Source: Euborellia annulipes
Taxonomy: Eukaryota > Arthropoda > Insecta > Dermaptera > Anisolabididae
DNA length: 64,000 bases
Direction of reading: 5' to 3'
NCBI GenBank assembly: GCA_023213315.1
Contig: JAKCPI010016973.1
Location: 57,096 to 121,095, forward strand
The notes under the pieces: generated by a model
The model's input: the letters and a program-made list of their open reading frames with translations, nothing else
Databases searched by the model: none
Told to the model about the DNA's origin: nothing
Made by a program: the position numbers and the translations under genes
Shown here: positions 12,038 to 24,959 of the stretch, in pieces
Layout of the letters: each line of letters starts with the position of its first letter
Numbering within the stretch: the stretch's first letter is position 1

Positions 12038-13696
12038 CAATAGAGACTCATTTACAGTCCATCTTCTCACTCTTTTATTTAATAAAAAAGCCGTCAAATT
12101 ACCAAATTAAATGGTTTACGTATAAAATTTTTTGATTCTCCGAGAATAAATGGTTTACTATGAATTCTGGTTTAAAAACTACCACCCTTTTCAAATCCTA
12201 TTAAAAGGTAATTTTATATTTTTTTTTATTAAAGTAATTATTTTAATATTCCAAATAAGCAATTTTCATTTTATAATAATTATTCATTCAATTTGCAAAT
12301 TCATCAAACTGTAATAGAAACGTAAAAACAAAATTCTCTAAACCCTACATGAAATTGTTTGTGCTATGTGACCTGTTTGTGTAGTTGATCCTCCTGCAAA
12401 AGTAAATAGAATTCCATTCAATTTCTGTGTTCTTGATTAGAATAGAGAAACATAGTTTCATTTAATATAATTTGTATAAGAGAAAACAATACCAACTTGT
12501 TAAAAAATAATATATAAAAGAGATTAAGTTTCTCCCTTAACCCACTTATATTCTATAATAAGCTTTGTCTAAAACAGGGATGTCACTCAATTGGACTCGC
12601 GAGCCACTTACTATTCAAGTGTATTTCAAGGAGGCTGGTGTACTAATTAGAATCTAAAGGAGTCAATGATTAAGTAATATATTGTATATAAATTACAAAA
12701 TTTATTAAAACAAAGATGGCCAGCACTTAGAGATACATGAAATCTTTGAAATTAATAATGAGTAGAAGTAGTAGTAGAGTTTGAAATTAATTAATTTTCT
12801 TTTTCTATTTTTGAAATTGCTAGTTAATTCAATTTCTTTTCCCACTCAAGTCATTAAAATTAAGTAGAGAGAAGACGTTCACTAATAAGACAGGAAATAC
12901 GAGTATATGTAATAACATCATTACCATCAGAAGAGAAACATCCTATTTTCTATTCATAAAAGAGAGAAATGTATTGTGCCAAGATTTATCCTTGATTTTA
13001 TTCAGACCGAAATATTCTATAGAAAAATTCTCATTATTTGTCTTTTTAATAAGATACTTTCAAAATTTAAAATAAAACTTATAATTTTTTTTGATTCATC
13101 CACTCAAAGTGTTACGAAACGCTGCAACCTCTCCTTTATGTGAGAGGGCTCGAAAAAACACAGTAAATTGGGATTTCTTGACCCGGGAACAAAAAAATGG
13201 CGGCTTGATTAGACTCAACACATTTATAGCGTCATTTATTAAATAAAAATAATTAACAATAAAGCTTAAATCACTCTAATCTTATAATATAAATAAAAAA
13301 AGCAACATTAGACCCTAGATAATCTTTATTTTTATTAAATTATCAATAATTTGCTTTACATTCTTCTCAAAAGGAATAGGTCAAAAGTTAGAAGATTTGT
13401 TTTATTATACATTTCGGATACTAACTTAACATAATTTTATTTAATCCTATTGACTTTGTAGAAAAAGATAAAGAATAAGTTAGATAGCTCGAAATAAAAT
13501 ATTCATAGAAGGAGTAAGAGTAATCTCATGAGATCCGGCAACGGTCAAAGACCATTTGAGTATACATGAAACAAAGAAGAAGCTCGTTAAATGAATAAAA
13601 GGATATAAAGTAATTATTAGGCAAATAATTTGATCCGATGTTTTTAAGAATTTGTTCTTTTAAATAAAACCTCAGAGAACAAGGTCTGCTTTAATA

Positions 13697-14028
13697 TAGA
13701 GCATCCAAAAATAATTGATTTATGAATTTTAATCAAAGTCGTTGGAATGAATTTTGAGAAAATAGAAAAAAAAAATGAAAAAGTACATCACTAAAGTACT
13801 GGTACTCTTTGGCCGATTTGTTCAAAAGCTTCTTCTCACGTCCCAAGGGGGTAACTTACTTAAATATAAAATTTCAACCTCCTAGCTATTTTCGTTCTTG
13901 AGATATTTTGTTCACAGACAGAGAGACAGACCATGTTACGAAAACCACTTTTTTGGATTCAGGGGACCTCAAAACGTGTATATCCATCAAAATCTTGACA
14001 TCGAATTTTAGGTGTGACATCCTTTCTT
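13697..14028 (-). repeat. Interspersed repeat A (partial)
   Basis: Minus-strand copy with the modules AAAGTACATCACTAAAGTACT, CAAGGGGGTAACTTACTTAAA, TTCTTGAGATATTTTGTTCAC and CATCAAAATCTTGACATCGA. The hairpin end is missing. Confidence 0.8.
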
Positions 14029-14170
14029 AAATGAGCTTAATAAATTTCTTCAAATAATATGCAGATATTCATAGAACGGGGGGGGAGGGCATTGCCCCCT
14101 CCTGGCATCCTATAGGAGGGGGCAATATGTCTTCTTTTATTTCATTTATTTTTAAAAATAATACTTTTAC

Positions 14171-14365
14171 AACAATAGAAGAGGGAGCGGCAGCCAGGAA
14201 GTAGCCTCTACGAAATGAAACTCAAGAGTAGTAGAGACAGTTTCGGCTATAATTAAATATCGCCATCCTCAGTCCATTTTCGAGAGTCCATCTCGTAGAG
14301 GCTTACTTCCTGGCTGCCGCTCCCTCTTCTATTGTTGATATACAACAGCCACTTCACATATTGTC
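14171..14365 (-). mobile_element. Foldback element with hammerhead-like core
   Basis: Flanked by a perfect 13-bp duplication ataatacttttac (14158-14170 and 14366-14378). About 40-bp arms around GAGGGAGCGGCAGCCAGG are inverted at 14173-14213 and 14293-14335. A hammerhead-like core lies between them. The long duplication argues for retrotransposition rather than a cut-and-paste element. Confidence 0.8.
14234..14275 (-). ncRNA. Hammerhead-ribozyme-like motif
   Basis: On the minus strand: CTGAGGA, a stem II closed by TGGC / GCC, then GAAAC, a single T, and GTC. All conserved hammerhead core positions are present (CUGANGA, GAAA and the NUH triplet GUC). The outer stem is weak. Confidence 0.5.
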
Positions 14366-14699
14366 ATAATACTTTTACTTTTAAATATAGCCTAAAAATT
14401 TTTTTGATAAAATCACTAGCAAATTTTTTTAAATTTTAATTTTATTAAAATTGTGATTTTATTTAAAATTTTTAAAGCTTTTATAGTAGATTTGTTTTTG
14501 TTTTATACTATTTGAACATATTAAATTATTTTAATTTTCTAAAAAAAATTTTTGGCCCCCCCTCCTGATTCAAATTCGTTCCGGCGCCCCAGCAATAGGA
14601 CCGCTGAGAGTCTTGTCGGATGCCGAGGGTGAATATTAATATAACCTAGTGTTTTTAATTTTTTTAAATTTTCATATAGATCTATATATTTATAAAATA

Positions 14700-14795
14700 A
14701 ATTAGATTTTTTTTTTTTACTTCGTCTCTATGAATGTGTGTGACTCCTAGCACAGGAGTCAAGTACTCTACCACTATGCACCAGGTCATGGACAT
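14700..14795 (-). mobile_element. tRNA-derived SINE fragment
   Basis: On the minus strand it reads TGGTGCATAGTGGTAGAGTA, an A-box-like start, then CTTGACTCC...GGAGTC in an anticodon-arm-like hairpin. No B box survives and no full cloverleaf forms, so it is not called a tRNA. Confidence 0.45.
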
Positions 14796-15812
14796 TATTA
14801 AAATAAACTTTAATCAAAACTTTTTTCTCAATTCCCTGTTTCCCAACAAATAAACATGTAAAATAAATTTTTTTTAAACTAATGAATTAAAATATTGAAC
14901 TAATGTAAAGTTTTTTTTTTTTTTTTCTAATTATATGAAAACATTTTGATTAACAACTTTGAAGAGAAATGAAAGAAAAACAGGAGCTGAGAACTCACTG
15001 ATCCATAAATAATAAAACTTTTTTAACTACCCCTCCTATATATTTTCTATTGTATGGCTGCTTATGAAATTTATTGCTTTTCCTTTTAAGGTGTGTAAAT
15101 TGAATACAGAATTAAATCATTGCGCCACTTCACTTCTTATAATAGAAATATTCCATATTAAAATCATAATTCATTATGTTTACCCAAATCTTTGTTTTTA
15201 AGAAATTAACTAAATTAGGGAATTAATTTGGTTTTTGAAAGAGGGTATTATATTCTAGATAATAATAGTGTATTGTTTTATGGTAAGCGAGGCAGGCAGG
15301 CACATCTTTTTCAATATCATCAACACACGCTCCAATGGCTTTAGAAGAACAAATGTTGAATTGTGTGAACGGAGTGAATACATTTTCCTTTTTTTTCTTT
15401 TTTTCTTTATCATACAATTAAGGTCAAGTATTGTGATCGTGCCAAAATTCGATTTTCGGATATATCTCTTCCCAAGTTCAATAAAATAGATAAAAGTGTG
15501 TGTTTGTTGAATCTTTGTTTGAAAATATCCTCTTTAAAAAAAAAAAGTCTGGAGCATCGATCTTTTATTATTATTTTCAAATAATAAGAATCATGAATTT
15601 TTCAAAAAGAACAAATGGAACAATAATATAAATGAAATTGAGAATTGATGGTTTAAGCGAATTATAAGGGAATAACATAGAAGAGGGGAACAATAAGCTT
15701 TTCAAAACAAAAATTACAAGAAGAGCTTTCACCCAATTTCGTATTGCGAAACTTTCTCTATATACTGCACCAGATAAATCCTTTAGTAAGCATTGTCTTC
15801 GCCTATCACCTT

Positions 15813-16373
15813 TTTACTTTCTCTTATCTATTTATATGTTAATATAGGCCTACAGTATATAGATAAGAGAAAGTATTGTATTCATGTCAAAAATTCAATG
15901 TCGAGATATTGAGAGAAATAATCAGTTCAAAAAAAGTGGATCCGCAAAATGGTCTGTCTGTGCACAAAATATCTCAAGAACAAAAAAAGTAAAAAGGTTC
16001 TAAATTTTATATTTAAATTAGGTAGGCCTACTCACCTGGCTCGTAACATTAAGTTTTTGAACAAAATCAGTCAAAGAGTACTAGTACTTTACTAATGTAC
16101 TTTTTTTTATTTTCTCAAAATTCACTCTAACGATTTTGATTAAAATTAATAAATCACTTATTTTTAGGTGCTCTTTAAAATATATATTCTCCTTTTGCTT
16201 TCAGAATTGTTTGGAGCACACTTTACTCTTGTACTACAGTAGTAGGAAAAATGGCAGAATTGGCTACTACTACAAATCCACCGGAAACAAATACACAATA
16301 AATCTGGCGTGACAAGTACAGAACACAACATTCAAATTACCGAAGGTAAGACCAATCACACCAGATTTTTTTT
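15813..16373 (+). repeat. Interspersed repeat A
   Basis: Near full length. It has the TACTTTCTCTTATCTATTTAT start with mirror GATAAGAGAAAGTA, the CAATGTCGAGAT, AGTACTAGTACTTTACTAAT and GGTGCTCTTTAAAA modules, and a hairpin end finishing in ATCACACCAGATTTTT. Confidence 0.85.
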
Positions 16374-16751
16374 ATTTCCCCTGGGTCACTTGTTGTTCCC
16401 CTTTCTCTAAAAGCCCAATGCTTACATTATTAATTATTATATATCCCAAATATAATCTAAACCGAAATTTATTACTTTTAAATATTTATCAAACTATTGT
16501 ATATTACAACGGCAATATAACAGACTATATTTGGATATCAATATGAATTGTTAGGGGTCTAATAATAATATATCTCATAATTATTTATCTTATGGAAATT
16601 TTAAAAAAGATAATTATAATAACAATAGCAGGATCAGTAGTAGCAATAATCAGAAATCAACATATCTGTGCTTAAATGAAATTTATAAGCAACTCTACCC
16701 TGATAAAATTTTCAAGAGTTATTCATAAACTACGTAGAATAAGAAGTCTGT

Positions 16752-17693
16752 TATACAAACTGTTTATGAATTTTATATTCGGGTATATGAAAAGTTCATA
16801 TACTAAAAAAAAAAAATGAACTTGCATAAACCAATTTATTAAAAGGATTTATGAGAACTTTCATACACTAGTTAAAAAAATCGTCCCTCGAGAGGTTTGA
16901 ACTCAAGCTCTTGTTTTTTGCCCTTCATATATGAATTTGTACGACGCCTTTACCATCTCGACTACTTTGTTAAGGGGGTTCAGGAGCGACGTCTAAACGT
17001 AACTTAAAAAAAAACTAGACTATTATAAGGAATTTTTCAATGCGGTTTTTTTTTAATGAATTAAATTCATAAGAGATTATTGGGACATCGAGCTATAATT
17101 TTTTTAATGACTTATTAAAAAATTATGGAAATTAATTTTTTTGTTATCAAGCAAATACAGTTAAAAACAATCAGTCCCAATAATCTTTAAATTTTTTTTA
17201 AATTTAAAAATGAATTTATTGTTATTATTAATCACATATAAATTAAGAAATTTTTAAAATAAGCTTAGATAATTTATTTAAAATTCAACTGTCAAATTAG
17301 TTCAGCATTCTTGCAATAGATGGCAGGCTAGTCTAACAGCTGATCACCTAATAGCGTATATCTGGCCTATATTTATATATTTTTATGCTTTTATAAAAGA
17401 TACATAATATATAATAACATTTATATGGTATTTATTGTTAAAAGATCAATGAAAATCAACCAAATGCATTAAATATTATTAGCTACCATTCTGACATCTC
17501 TTGGCAAATTTTTGAATTACTTGATTTTTTTGGGCATTTTTTTTATGACACACAACGCCATCTTAGCGGGAAAAACATGCGTAACCACTTCGCTCCCGTA
17601 GCCCCTTAAGAATATCATGCTTTTAAGCTACTTAAATTTGATTCATATATTTTTTTTATTGTACTTAATAAACTCGTTTATGAATTTGATTTC
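16752..17693 (-). mobile_element. tRNA-derived SINE 2, split by a TTAA MITE
   Basis: On the minus strand: A-box-like AGTAGTCGAGATGGTAAAGG and B box GAGTTCAAACCTC, with arms (GAATTTTATATTCGGGTATA; GATTCATATA...) matching 36090-36400 in the other orientation. The MITE at 16970-17609 interrupts it right beside the A box. Confidence 0.75.
16970..17609 (+). mobile_element. TTAA-flanked MITE, family D (copy 1)
   Basis: TTAAGGGGGTTCAGGAGCG at the left, inverted as CGCTCCCGTAGCCCCTTAA at the right, with TTAA at each end. The related SINE at 36.2 kb lacks this insertion and gives the empty-site structure. Other copies are at 28899 and 49885. Confidence 0.85.
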
Positions 17694-18394
17694 ACACGAT
17701 TAATTAATAAAAATACTTATTTAAAAAAAAAAGGTCCTCGATTGGCTTACAACCTCCCTGGTTATTATTTGAAACACGTCTTTTCATTACGAGAATATCC
17801 CGTGGTTTATTAGTTCTTTCCTCGACTGCATGTTTTTTTTCTCTTTTAACCAATAACCTTTGTAATTTTTCAATTCAGCATTTTTTCCTTCTTAAAGGAA
17901 AACACATTGTTGCCTAAAGCGATAGCTATGTTATAGATATACGATAAAAAAAATGTTTTAAACAAAATTTAATTGTTACAACACCAAATTTGTTATGTTC
18001 TACAATATTAATTGGTAATTGATGCCGCAAGCGTCCTTTCTTCTTTGTTATATATGAATTCAAAAAATGTGAGACTAAATGACTTAAAAATAAAACAAAT
18101 GCCACTGCCATTTGGACTAGGACCAATCAAATGGTTTGATTTCCATCCTTTATTTTAACCATACACGGATAACATATTAAGTTCAAACCCCTTCTAATTA
18201 AATTCAAAAGATACTTAAAGTTATGAACTTTATGACTCCCTATTTGCCTCTATTATACACCATAAGTAAATAGTTAATGAGTGTTCTCTAGTTAAAAAGA
18301 ATAATTACAAACTTATGACACTTTAATATTTAGCCGATATTAATGTTTGATCTTCTCCGTAATTAATATCTCAACTAGTGCTGACAAATTGATA

Positions 18395-18413
18395 TCTCTC
18401 TCTCTCTCTCTCC
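18395..18413 (+). repeat. (TC)n microsatellite
   Basis: Nine to ten TC units. Confidence 0.9.
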
Positions 18414-18810
18414 TTCATTAATTTAATGAGATTGATAATTTCAATATATGAAATTTTCCTTTTTAAAGCGAGAGGGCAAAATAAATATTTTTTTTTTTAC
18501 TCATGTCTCTAGAGCAATTAAAAAAAAGATATTTAAGAGTTATCAAAAATAGTTTACAGGGTTAATCAGTTTATTTTTCCCTGTAGATAATTAATAATTA
18601 AATTTCAACCGACAGTCTCTCTTTTGCCTCCCAATGCACTCATGTCCAGGCCCTCTCTAGTTCCCAATGGACTCTAAATGAGAGACACTCCACTAAATGA
18701 CCAACTTCACTTCCCCTCATTGCGTTTTAATTTTCGAAATGGAAATATTCAATGTCCGTCTAAAATTTTTTGTAAAATTACGCTTTAATTGTAAAGCTAC
18801 TATTATATTT

Positions 18811-19591
18811 AAAAAAATCTGGTGTGAATGGCGCACACAACTTTCGCTTGCCCATCTGTAAGAGAAAATTGTACACCGTGCTTGCCACACCAGATTTTTT
18901 GTGTCGAGATAGGTCTATATTTAGTTGCGCTTAACACCTAAGACCACGCGATTCATAGATGGCGCTGAACTACGAATGCTTCCACAACAATAAATTGTAC
19001 TTCATACAATTTTCACGAAAGATTTCTCTGATATACTTTTTAAAAACCATAACAAAAAATAGGCTAGTTGATTTATGAATTTTAATCAAAATCGTTGAAG
19101 CGAATTTTGAGAAAATCGCAAAAAACAGAAAAAGTACATCAGTAAAGTGTACTTCAAACAATTTCCACGAAAAATTTAACTGATATACTTTTTAAAGAGC
19201 AGGTAAAAAATAATTGATTTTTGAATTTTATTCAATTTCGGTGTAGCTAATTTTGAGAAAATCGAAAAAAAAAAAAAAAAAACTAAAAAAGTACATCCGT
19301 AAAGTACTAGTACTTTTCGGCCGATTTTAATCAAAAACTTATTTTTATGCCTCAGGTGGGTGCCTAACTTAAATATAAAATTTCAACCTTCTAGCTCAAT
19401 TGCTTCATGCTTTAAATTGAACACATACAGACAGACACACACAAAAACCATGTTGCAAAAACCACTTTTTGGATTCAGGGGACCTCAGAACGTGTATATC
19501 CATCAAAATCTCGACATCGAATTTTTGACGTGAATCCAATACCGGGTACTTTCTCTCTATATATATCCATATATAGGTAAGAGAAAGTAAA
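18811..19591 (-). repeat. Interspersed repeat A, full length with internal duplication
   Basis: Minus-strand copy, from the AAAAAAATCTGGTGTG hairpin to the terminal GGTAAGAGAAAGTA. A block of about 150 bp (GTACTTCA..CAATTT..CACGAAA to GAGAAAATCG) occurs twice in tandem at about 18995-19145 and 19150-19285. Confidence 0.87.
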
Positions 19592-19628
19592 AGATGACAA
19601 GAAGAACTCTTGAAAATTCAAAAATAGA

Positions 19629-19800
19629 TTTTTTTTACGATTTTTTCGGCATCTGAGGCTATTTCGACTCGATTCCTATTTAATTGATTGGTATCCAAAT
19701 TCAATTGAAATAGGTTTATGCCTGGGACGGGAAGCGAGCCCTTGACCTTTGGGACCAGAAGCCAATGCTCAATCTCTGAGTCATAGGTCAAGGGCCCCCT
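19629..19800 (-). mobile_element. tRNA-derived SINE
   Basis: Minus orientation, with the tail motif CGGCATCTGAGGCTATTT preceded by a T run and decayed tRNA-like boxes (B region GGGCTCGCTTCCCGTCCC). Same tail as 34741, 37915, 51233 and 52038. Confidence 0.65.
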
Positions 19801-20727
19801 TCAAGAATAGTTACGCCTACTATTGATAATTTTATTTGTTTAGAATAATTTTTTTTTTTTTAATTTAATTTTAAGTCATGTGTGGCTGCTGCGGTCATTT
19901 TGACTTTTACAGTTTACAATTGTTACTAATGTTTTTAATTAATTTTACCTACAAGGTTTTAACTATGGCCAACGGTTACGAGATAAAATTTAAGTGGGCT
20001 AGAGGACACCAGAACTATACACAGGAGACACCATTGATAACATATAATTTCAAATTAGAATATATGTGAGATCTTTGGACCTATACTAAAATAATGAATT
20101 GGATCTTTCAGGATCAACAAAGAAGACTAGCGAATATATTACTGATTTGATATTAAAATAAGTTTTTTTTATTATGACAGAACCACTCTCTCTGAGTCTA
20201 TTTTTTTTTAAGTTTTTCCATTCATACGACGCATTCACGTTAAAAATTCGCGGCCATATTCCAATTCAAACTACCCTTTTTTTTTTGTTCATTTTTTTTA
20301 AATCAAGAATTCTATAATTATATTAAAAGATAACTGACAGAAAATGGCGGATCTAAACTTAACGCTTTTTTCTTCTTATCAAAGATTTTATCATTTTAGA
20401 TTTGACATAATTTTTTTTCAATTTTTTTTTTCTTTTGAATTTAGTTTGAAAATTCAATTATTCATATAAAAAAAGATGCTTAATATTTCAGACAAAAATA
20501 TGATAAAAGCCATTATTTAATAATTTAATAAAAAATTACATTATTACTTTTTATTAGGGTGAAAATTAAATAGGAAAAATGCAGTAACTTTTTCCAAGTT
20601 TATAATGGAATAAATAATAAAATTATCAACAGCTTTCGGGGGTTTTATGGTTTATTTAAAAAGGCCTAAAAATTGAGTAAAATTAATTAAAATTAATCAA
20701 AAATAAGTTTCAAATTGTTTACATATA

Positions 20728-21410
20728 CCGACACCTATGAGTCATCTTCAGAAATAAGTCGATTTTCAAATAATCAAAAAAAAAAAAAAAAATCTAAAAA
20801 AGTACATCAATAAAGTACTAGTATTATTTAATCCATTTTATTTAAATTCCTTGAGACGCAAGCTACATGGATGCTTAGCTTAAGTATAAAATTTGAATAT
20901 CGAAATATTTTTCGTTTTTGAGTAATTCCCTAACCCGCATTTTTTGAAATTTCACTTGAAATTTATTTAATTTATCGTTAAAAAATCCTGAATTCTATGA
21001 AGATCTGTTCCAGTTAAAATCTGAAAATATTTACCTACAATAAATTTCTATGAAAGAGATTTTATTGCTTTTAAATGCCTGTTTTAATGTTTTCTTAGAA
21101 ATCCCATTAAAAGAGAGGATTTCCTTATTAGCTTGAATTTAAATTTTTTCACAATAAATTTAATGAAATTCAAGGGAAATTTTAAGAAATGTGTGTTAAG
21201 GGAATTACTCAAAAACTAAAAAAAACCCTCGTTACTCAAATTTTATACTTAAGCTATGTACTCATTTCGTAGGCGTCTCGAGAAATCTAAATAAAATTGG
21301 TTAAAGGAGGATACGAGTACTTTACTGATGTACTTTTCTAGTTTTTTCCCATTATCTGTAAATCGGCCTACTTCTAAAGATGACAAACTGAGTGTCGAAA
21401 TACGTATCAA
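20728..21410. mobile_element. Long foldback with ~230-bp arms
   Basis: Arms at about 20739-20985 and 21159-21384 are inverted copies sharing AGTACATCAGTAAAGTACT, CTTAAGTATAAAATTTGA and TTTTTGAGTAATTCCCT. The outer ends carry CTGAAGATGAC...GTGTC (decayed) and CTAAAGATGAC...GTGTCGAAATACG, another hammerhead-like layout. The arms also share the AGTACTAGTACTTT module with repeat A. Confidence 0.75.
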
Positions 21411-21539
21411 GGATTTATACGAATAAATATTATATATTGAAACATATCACGTATATTTTAGTTAATTTTACCTAATTTTAACGAGAGTTCACCATTTAAA
21501 TTTGGTCAACAATTTTGATTGTAATTGAGACTACTTTTT

Positions 21540-21620
21540 CTCTCTTCAAGGGGGAGGTTTGCGGGATATATTTTCTCTTCGTAAGGGGGGGGGGCGCAGC
21601 GGGCTTTTCCACTTGTTATA
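21540..21620 (+). repeat. Helitron-like 3' end with G-tract
   Basis: G9 tract and CGCAGCGGGCTTTTCCACTT before TTATATAT. This is the same terminus as the minus-strand block at 8175-8225. Confidence 0.4.
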
Positions 21621-22474
21621 TATTACGTAAGGAAAGTACCAGAAAAGATTAAAATAATGAAACAAAACCTTTGAATGTAAAAATTGAAAGGAAATATTTC
21701 GCACATAATTTATTTATTCTTTATTATTATAGTGTTCATGTAATTATACTCACTTCATAGCATAATAGGCATAGTGAATATTGTATGATAGGCCTATACA
21801 ACAATGCATGTAAACATATATCTTTTTTATTTGGTAATGAATATCTCTTGCTAACTTGAGAGTCTATTTGATCATTTATCAAATTTCAGACAACTTGCTT
21901 GTAATCAATTTATTATTAAGCCTATATAAATTAATTTAAATTAGAATCAATGAGTTGTGACTGCGTATGGTATTCGATTAGGGCTTAGCAATCAGGAAAT
22001 AAAATAAAATTTGTTATTTAATTTTTTTAACCATCGATCGCCAATTGCAACCATCCTGTGGACCTATAATCATAACTTTTAATTGAAAAATTTTTATATA
22101 TCAATAGGTATTAGATATTTTACTTTCTCTATCCTATATTTTCAATTACTTTTAATAGTATTAATTTATTAAATATTAAATTTTTTTATAATTAGGCAAT
22201 TGTTTCTTATTTTACAAATAAATCTTATGGTGGCTTCGATTGGGGACTGAAACTCTCACGGTTAAAAAAATTAAATAAAAATATTAAAATCGCGTTTTTA
22301 ATCTTAACTTAATGGAAAATGGGAATGATAATGGAAAAATCAATAGACGCGAGTTAAAAACTGAGAACAATATTTATTTAGCAATTGAAGATTTGAATCA
22401 TTTTAAATTATTTTAAAAATTATATTTTATCAATTTAAAAATTTAATAATTAAAGCTCACAATTATTTTTTTAT

Positions 22475-22630
22475 AATTCGTCATATATATTAAATTTCAA
22501 CTTTCCTATTTTTATCGTCACGGCTTGTGACATCATGGCTTGTAGCGTCACGGCGTGTAACGCGACATGCTGAGGGAAGAGCGAAAAAATTTGAGGCCAT
22601 CAAATAAAAGTTGAACCTTAAAAAATTTAT
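22475..22630 (+). repeat. CRE-containing repeat G (copy 2)
   Basis: Same order as copy 1: TTCGTCATATATATT, CGTCACGGCTTGTGAC, GTAACGCGACATG and AAAAAATTTGAGGC. The two TGACGTCA palindromes are lost here (TGACATCA, and deletion of one unit). Confidence 0.75.
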
Positions 22631-23405
22631 TTTAATTCCCCCTAACTTATAACCTCCTATTTTCTAATTAAATTAGAAATAATTTTTTTTTGGAAGTTGT
22701 ATTTAAAAATATTTCGTAAAAAAATTAAAGCTGTGGAAAATGTATTCACATACTTTTCTTCTATAAAATAAACACATTTAATTTAAATAGAATTTTTTTT
22801 TCTATCGTGACATTCATATTATCCAAGCGCGCATGGAGAGAAAAGAAAATAAGAAAATGGGCTAAAAATTAGTGGCATTTGAAAAATTTATGTTCTTATT
22901 AAATTTCAGACAACTGGAATGTGAATATATTTTTCCATTTTATTTCTTTAGATTTTATAATATAAAAAAAAAAATTTTAAAAATAAAATAAAATTCTCTC
23001 TCAACAAAAACAAAATAGTAACCAACTTGTTACGGTATTTTAAAACGAAATTAATTGAAAAGAAATTAAGCGCCATCTATTCCGTTTTATGGATAGAAAT
23101 AAAAGTTCATATCCGTAATTACATAAACACACAAAAAAAAAAAAAAAAAAATGAAACTTTTGTAGATATAAATTGAAAAGAATTTTCTCTCTTTTGAGAT
23201 TGAAAAAAAAAAAAAAAACGTAATTAGGAAAAAAAGCCATTTCCTTTATTTTGGTTAATATTCATCGGATTAAATTCAAAGGTTTCTTTTTCACTAAAAA
23301 GAAGCTTTATTAAGAAAATATTGATCTTTAATTTTTTTCGGCTTCTTAAGTTATTTATAACTCAGTTGTCAAAGTCCTACATCCAGGAATGTATCACGGC
23401 CACTG

Positions 23406-23671
23406 ATATATGGACCCTGTTATGCAATAGTGTGTCAAGCGCCATCTACCGAGTTTTGAGAAAATTAACATTAAAGTTTTTTGTTTTCATTGGATTATAT
23501 ATAATTTTTTTTGTCAATTGTGCAAGTAACATTAAATATAATTTTTTTTAGGATATATTTCATAAAAAATACTATTAGGCCTAATTATAGCATTTGAAAC
23601 AATATTCCGTGATTAACTCGATTTTTAATTTTTTGGCGCTTGACACACTAATGCATAACAGGGTCCATATA
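23406..23671. mobile_element. Short foldback MITE (family J)
   Basis: Terminal inverted repeats of about 40 bp: ATATGGACCCTGTTATGCA, then GTGTGTCAAGCGCC, inverted at the right end. A version about 1.1 kb longer lies at 54525-55896. Confidence 0.75.
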
Positions 23672-24282
23672 GTTAAGAGAAAGTTCAAATTAGAGGGAGG
23701 AAAAGGGGATTGCCCTTTTGATAGAGATTCTCTCCCCCTTTCCACCTCCTCTCCCTCGTTAAAAATCATACAATACAATAGGCAAGAGAAAGTAAAAATA
23801 TTTTAAAAAAATATATATTTTTTAAATAATTAGAGATAAAAATTTTTTCAATCTCTTTAACCAGGTCACTGCTTCCATAAATTATATAACATAACATTTT
23901 TTTATATTTAATAAATATTTATTAAAATTATTCATACATTATGTCATAAATTTCGAACTTTTACTTTTTTATTATTTAAATATCGAATTAATATATTTTT
24001 GGATGCTGCATACCTATATCTATAAAACAGTCATGAGTAAGATACATATTCTCTAGTTTTTTTTTTTTTTTTTTTTTTTAATGGGACTATAAAATTTATG
24101 TTTTTTTCAAATCTAAGTAGTTTATTTATCTGCATTTTAATGTGATCTCTATGCAGAGCAATATAAAAGCTTTTAAAGCTTCCCTTGTATGAATGAACAG
24201 AGAGCTGATATTTAATTTTATGGGGTTTCAAAAATAATCGATTTTTTTTTTAAATATATAACTTATTCATTAAAAAATCCCA

Positions 24283-24305
24283 TATTATTATTATTATTAT
24301 TATTG
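24283..24305 (+). repeat. (TTA)n microsatellite
   Basis: Seven TTA units. Confidence 0.9.
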
Positions 24306-24687
24306 TAGATTAATTAATAAAATTCACATTTGATCTCTGCGGTATTTTACGGTTAATAATGAAAATATGTTTAATTTTAAATGCAATGTAAATAAATAAA
24401 ATGTAACAGATAAACTTGACTATTTAAATTGAAATCCAAATTTAAAATACTAGACCTACCAGGTATCATTTTGGTCTTTTAAAAGGGCCTTTGATGCCGA
24501 AAAAGACGTTAAAAAAGTCAAAATTATTGATAACCCTCATTGCTAAGAAGATGTATGTGTAGGAGTGAAAATAGCGGGAAAATTTGAATCTAACTCCACA
24601 GAAATGCCGACAGGTGGCGCTGACGTCGCTGTATATAAAAAGGCACGTAACGGGCATGACAGTTAGTTCACTTGAGTCGGAGCAAGT

Positions 24688-24740
24688 ATACAGTACTTGA
24701 TAATGGCTGCAGAATAAGCAGTCGAAACGTTGTACTGTAT
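24688..24740 (+). ncRNA. Hammerhead-like motif with 9-bp closing stem
   Basis: ATACAGTAC and GTACTGTAT close a perfect 9-bp outer stem. Inside are TTGATAA, stem II GGCTGC / GCAGTC (one G-U pair), GAAAC and GTT. The layout is hammerhead type I, but C3 and G8 of the core are changed, so self-cleavage is unlikely for this copy. Confidence 0.5.
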
Positions 24741-24959
24741 TTATAATTTTAATAAATATTTAATACAAAGTTGTGGTCTACGATTAAATATTTCTCTAAC
24801 AATAATATTTCAAACCACAAAAGCTTTAATAAACACATTAAATGATTTTGCTGGGGAGGCTGAAGAATGGAGGTGATTTGTTTATATAATGCCCCCCCCC
24901 CCTCCTCCCGAAATTTTTATTCATATATTTGTATATTTCCGTTGGAGAAAATAACTTGC

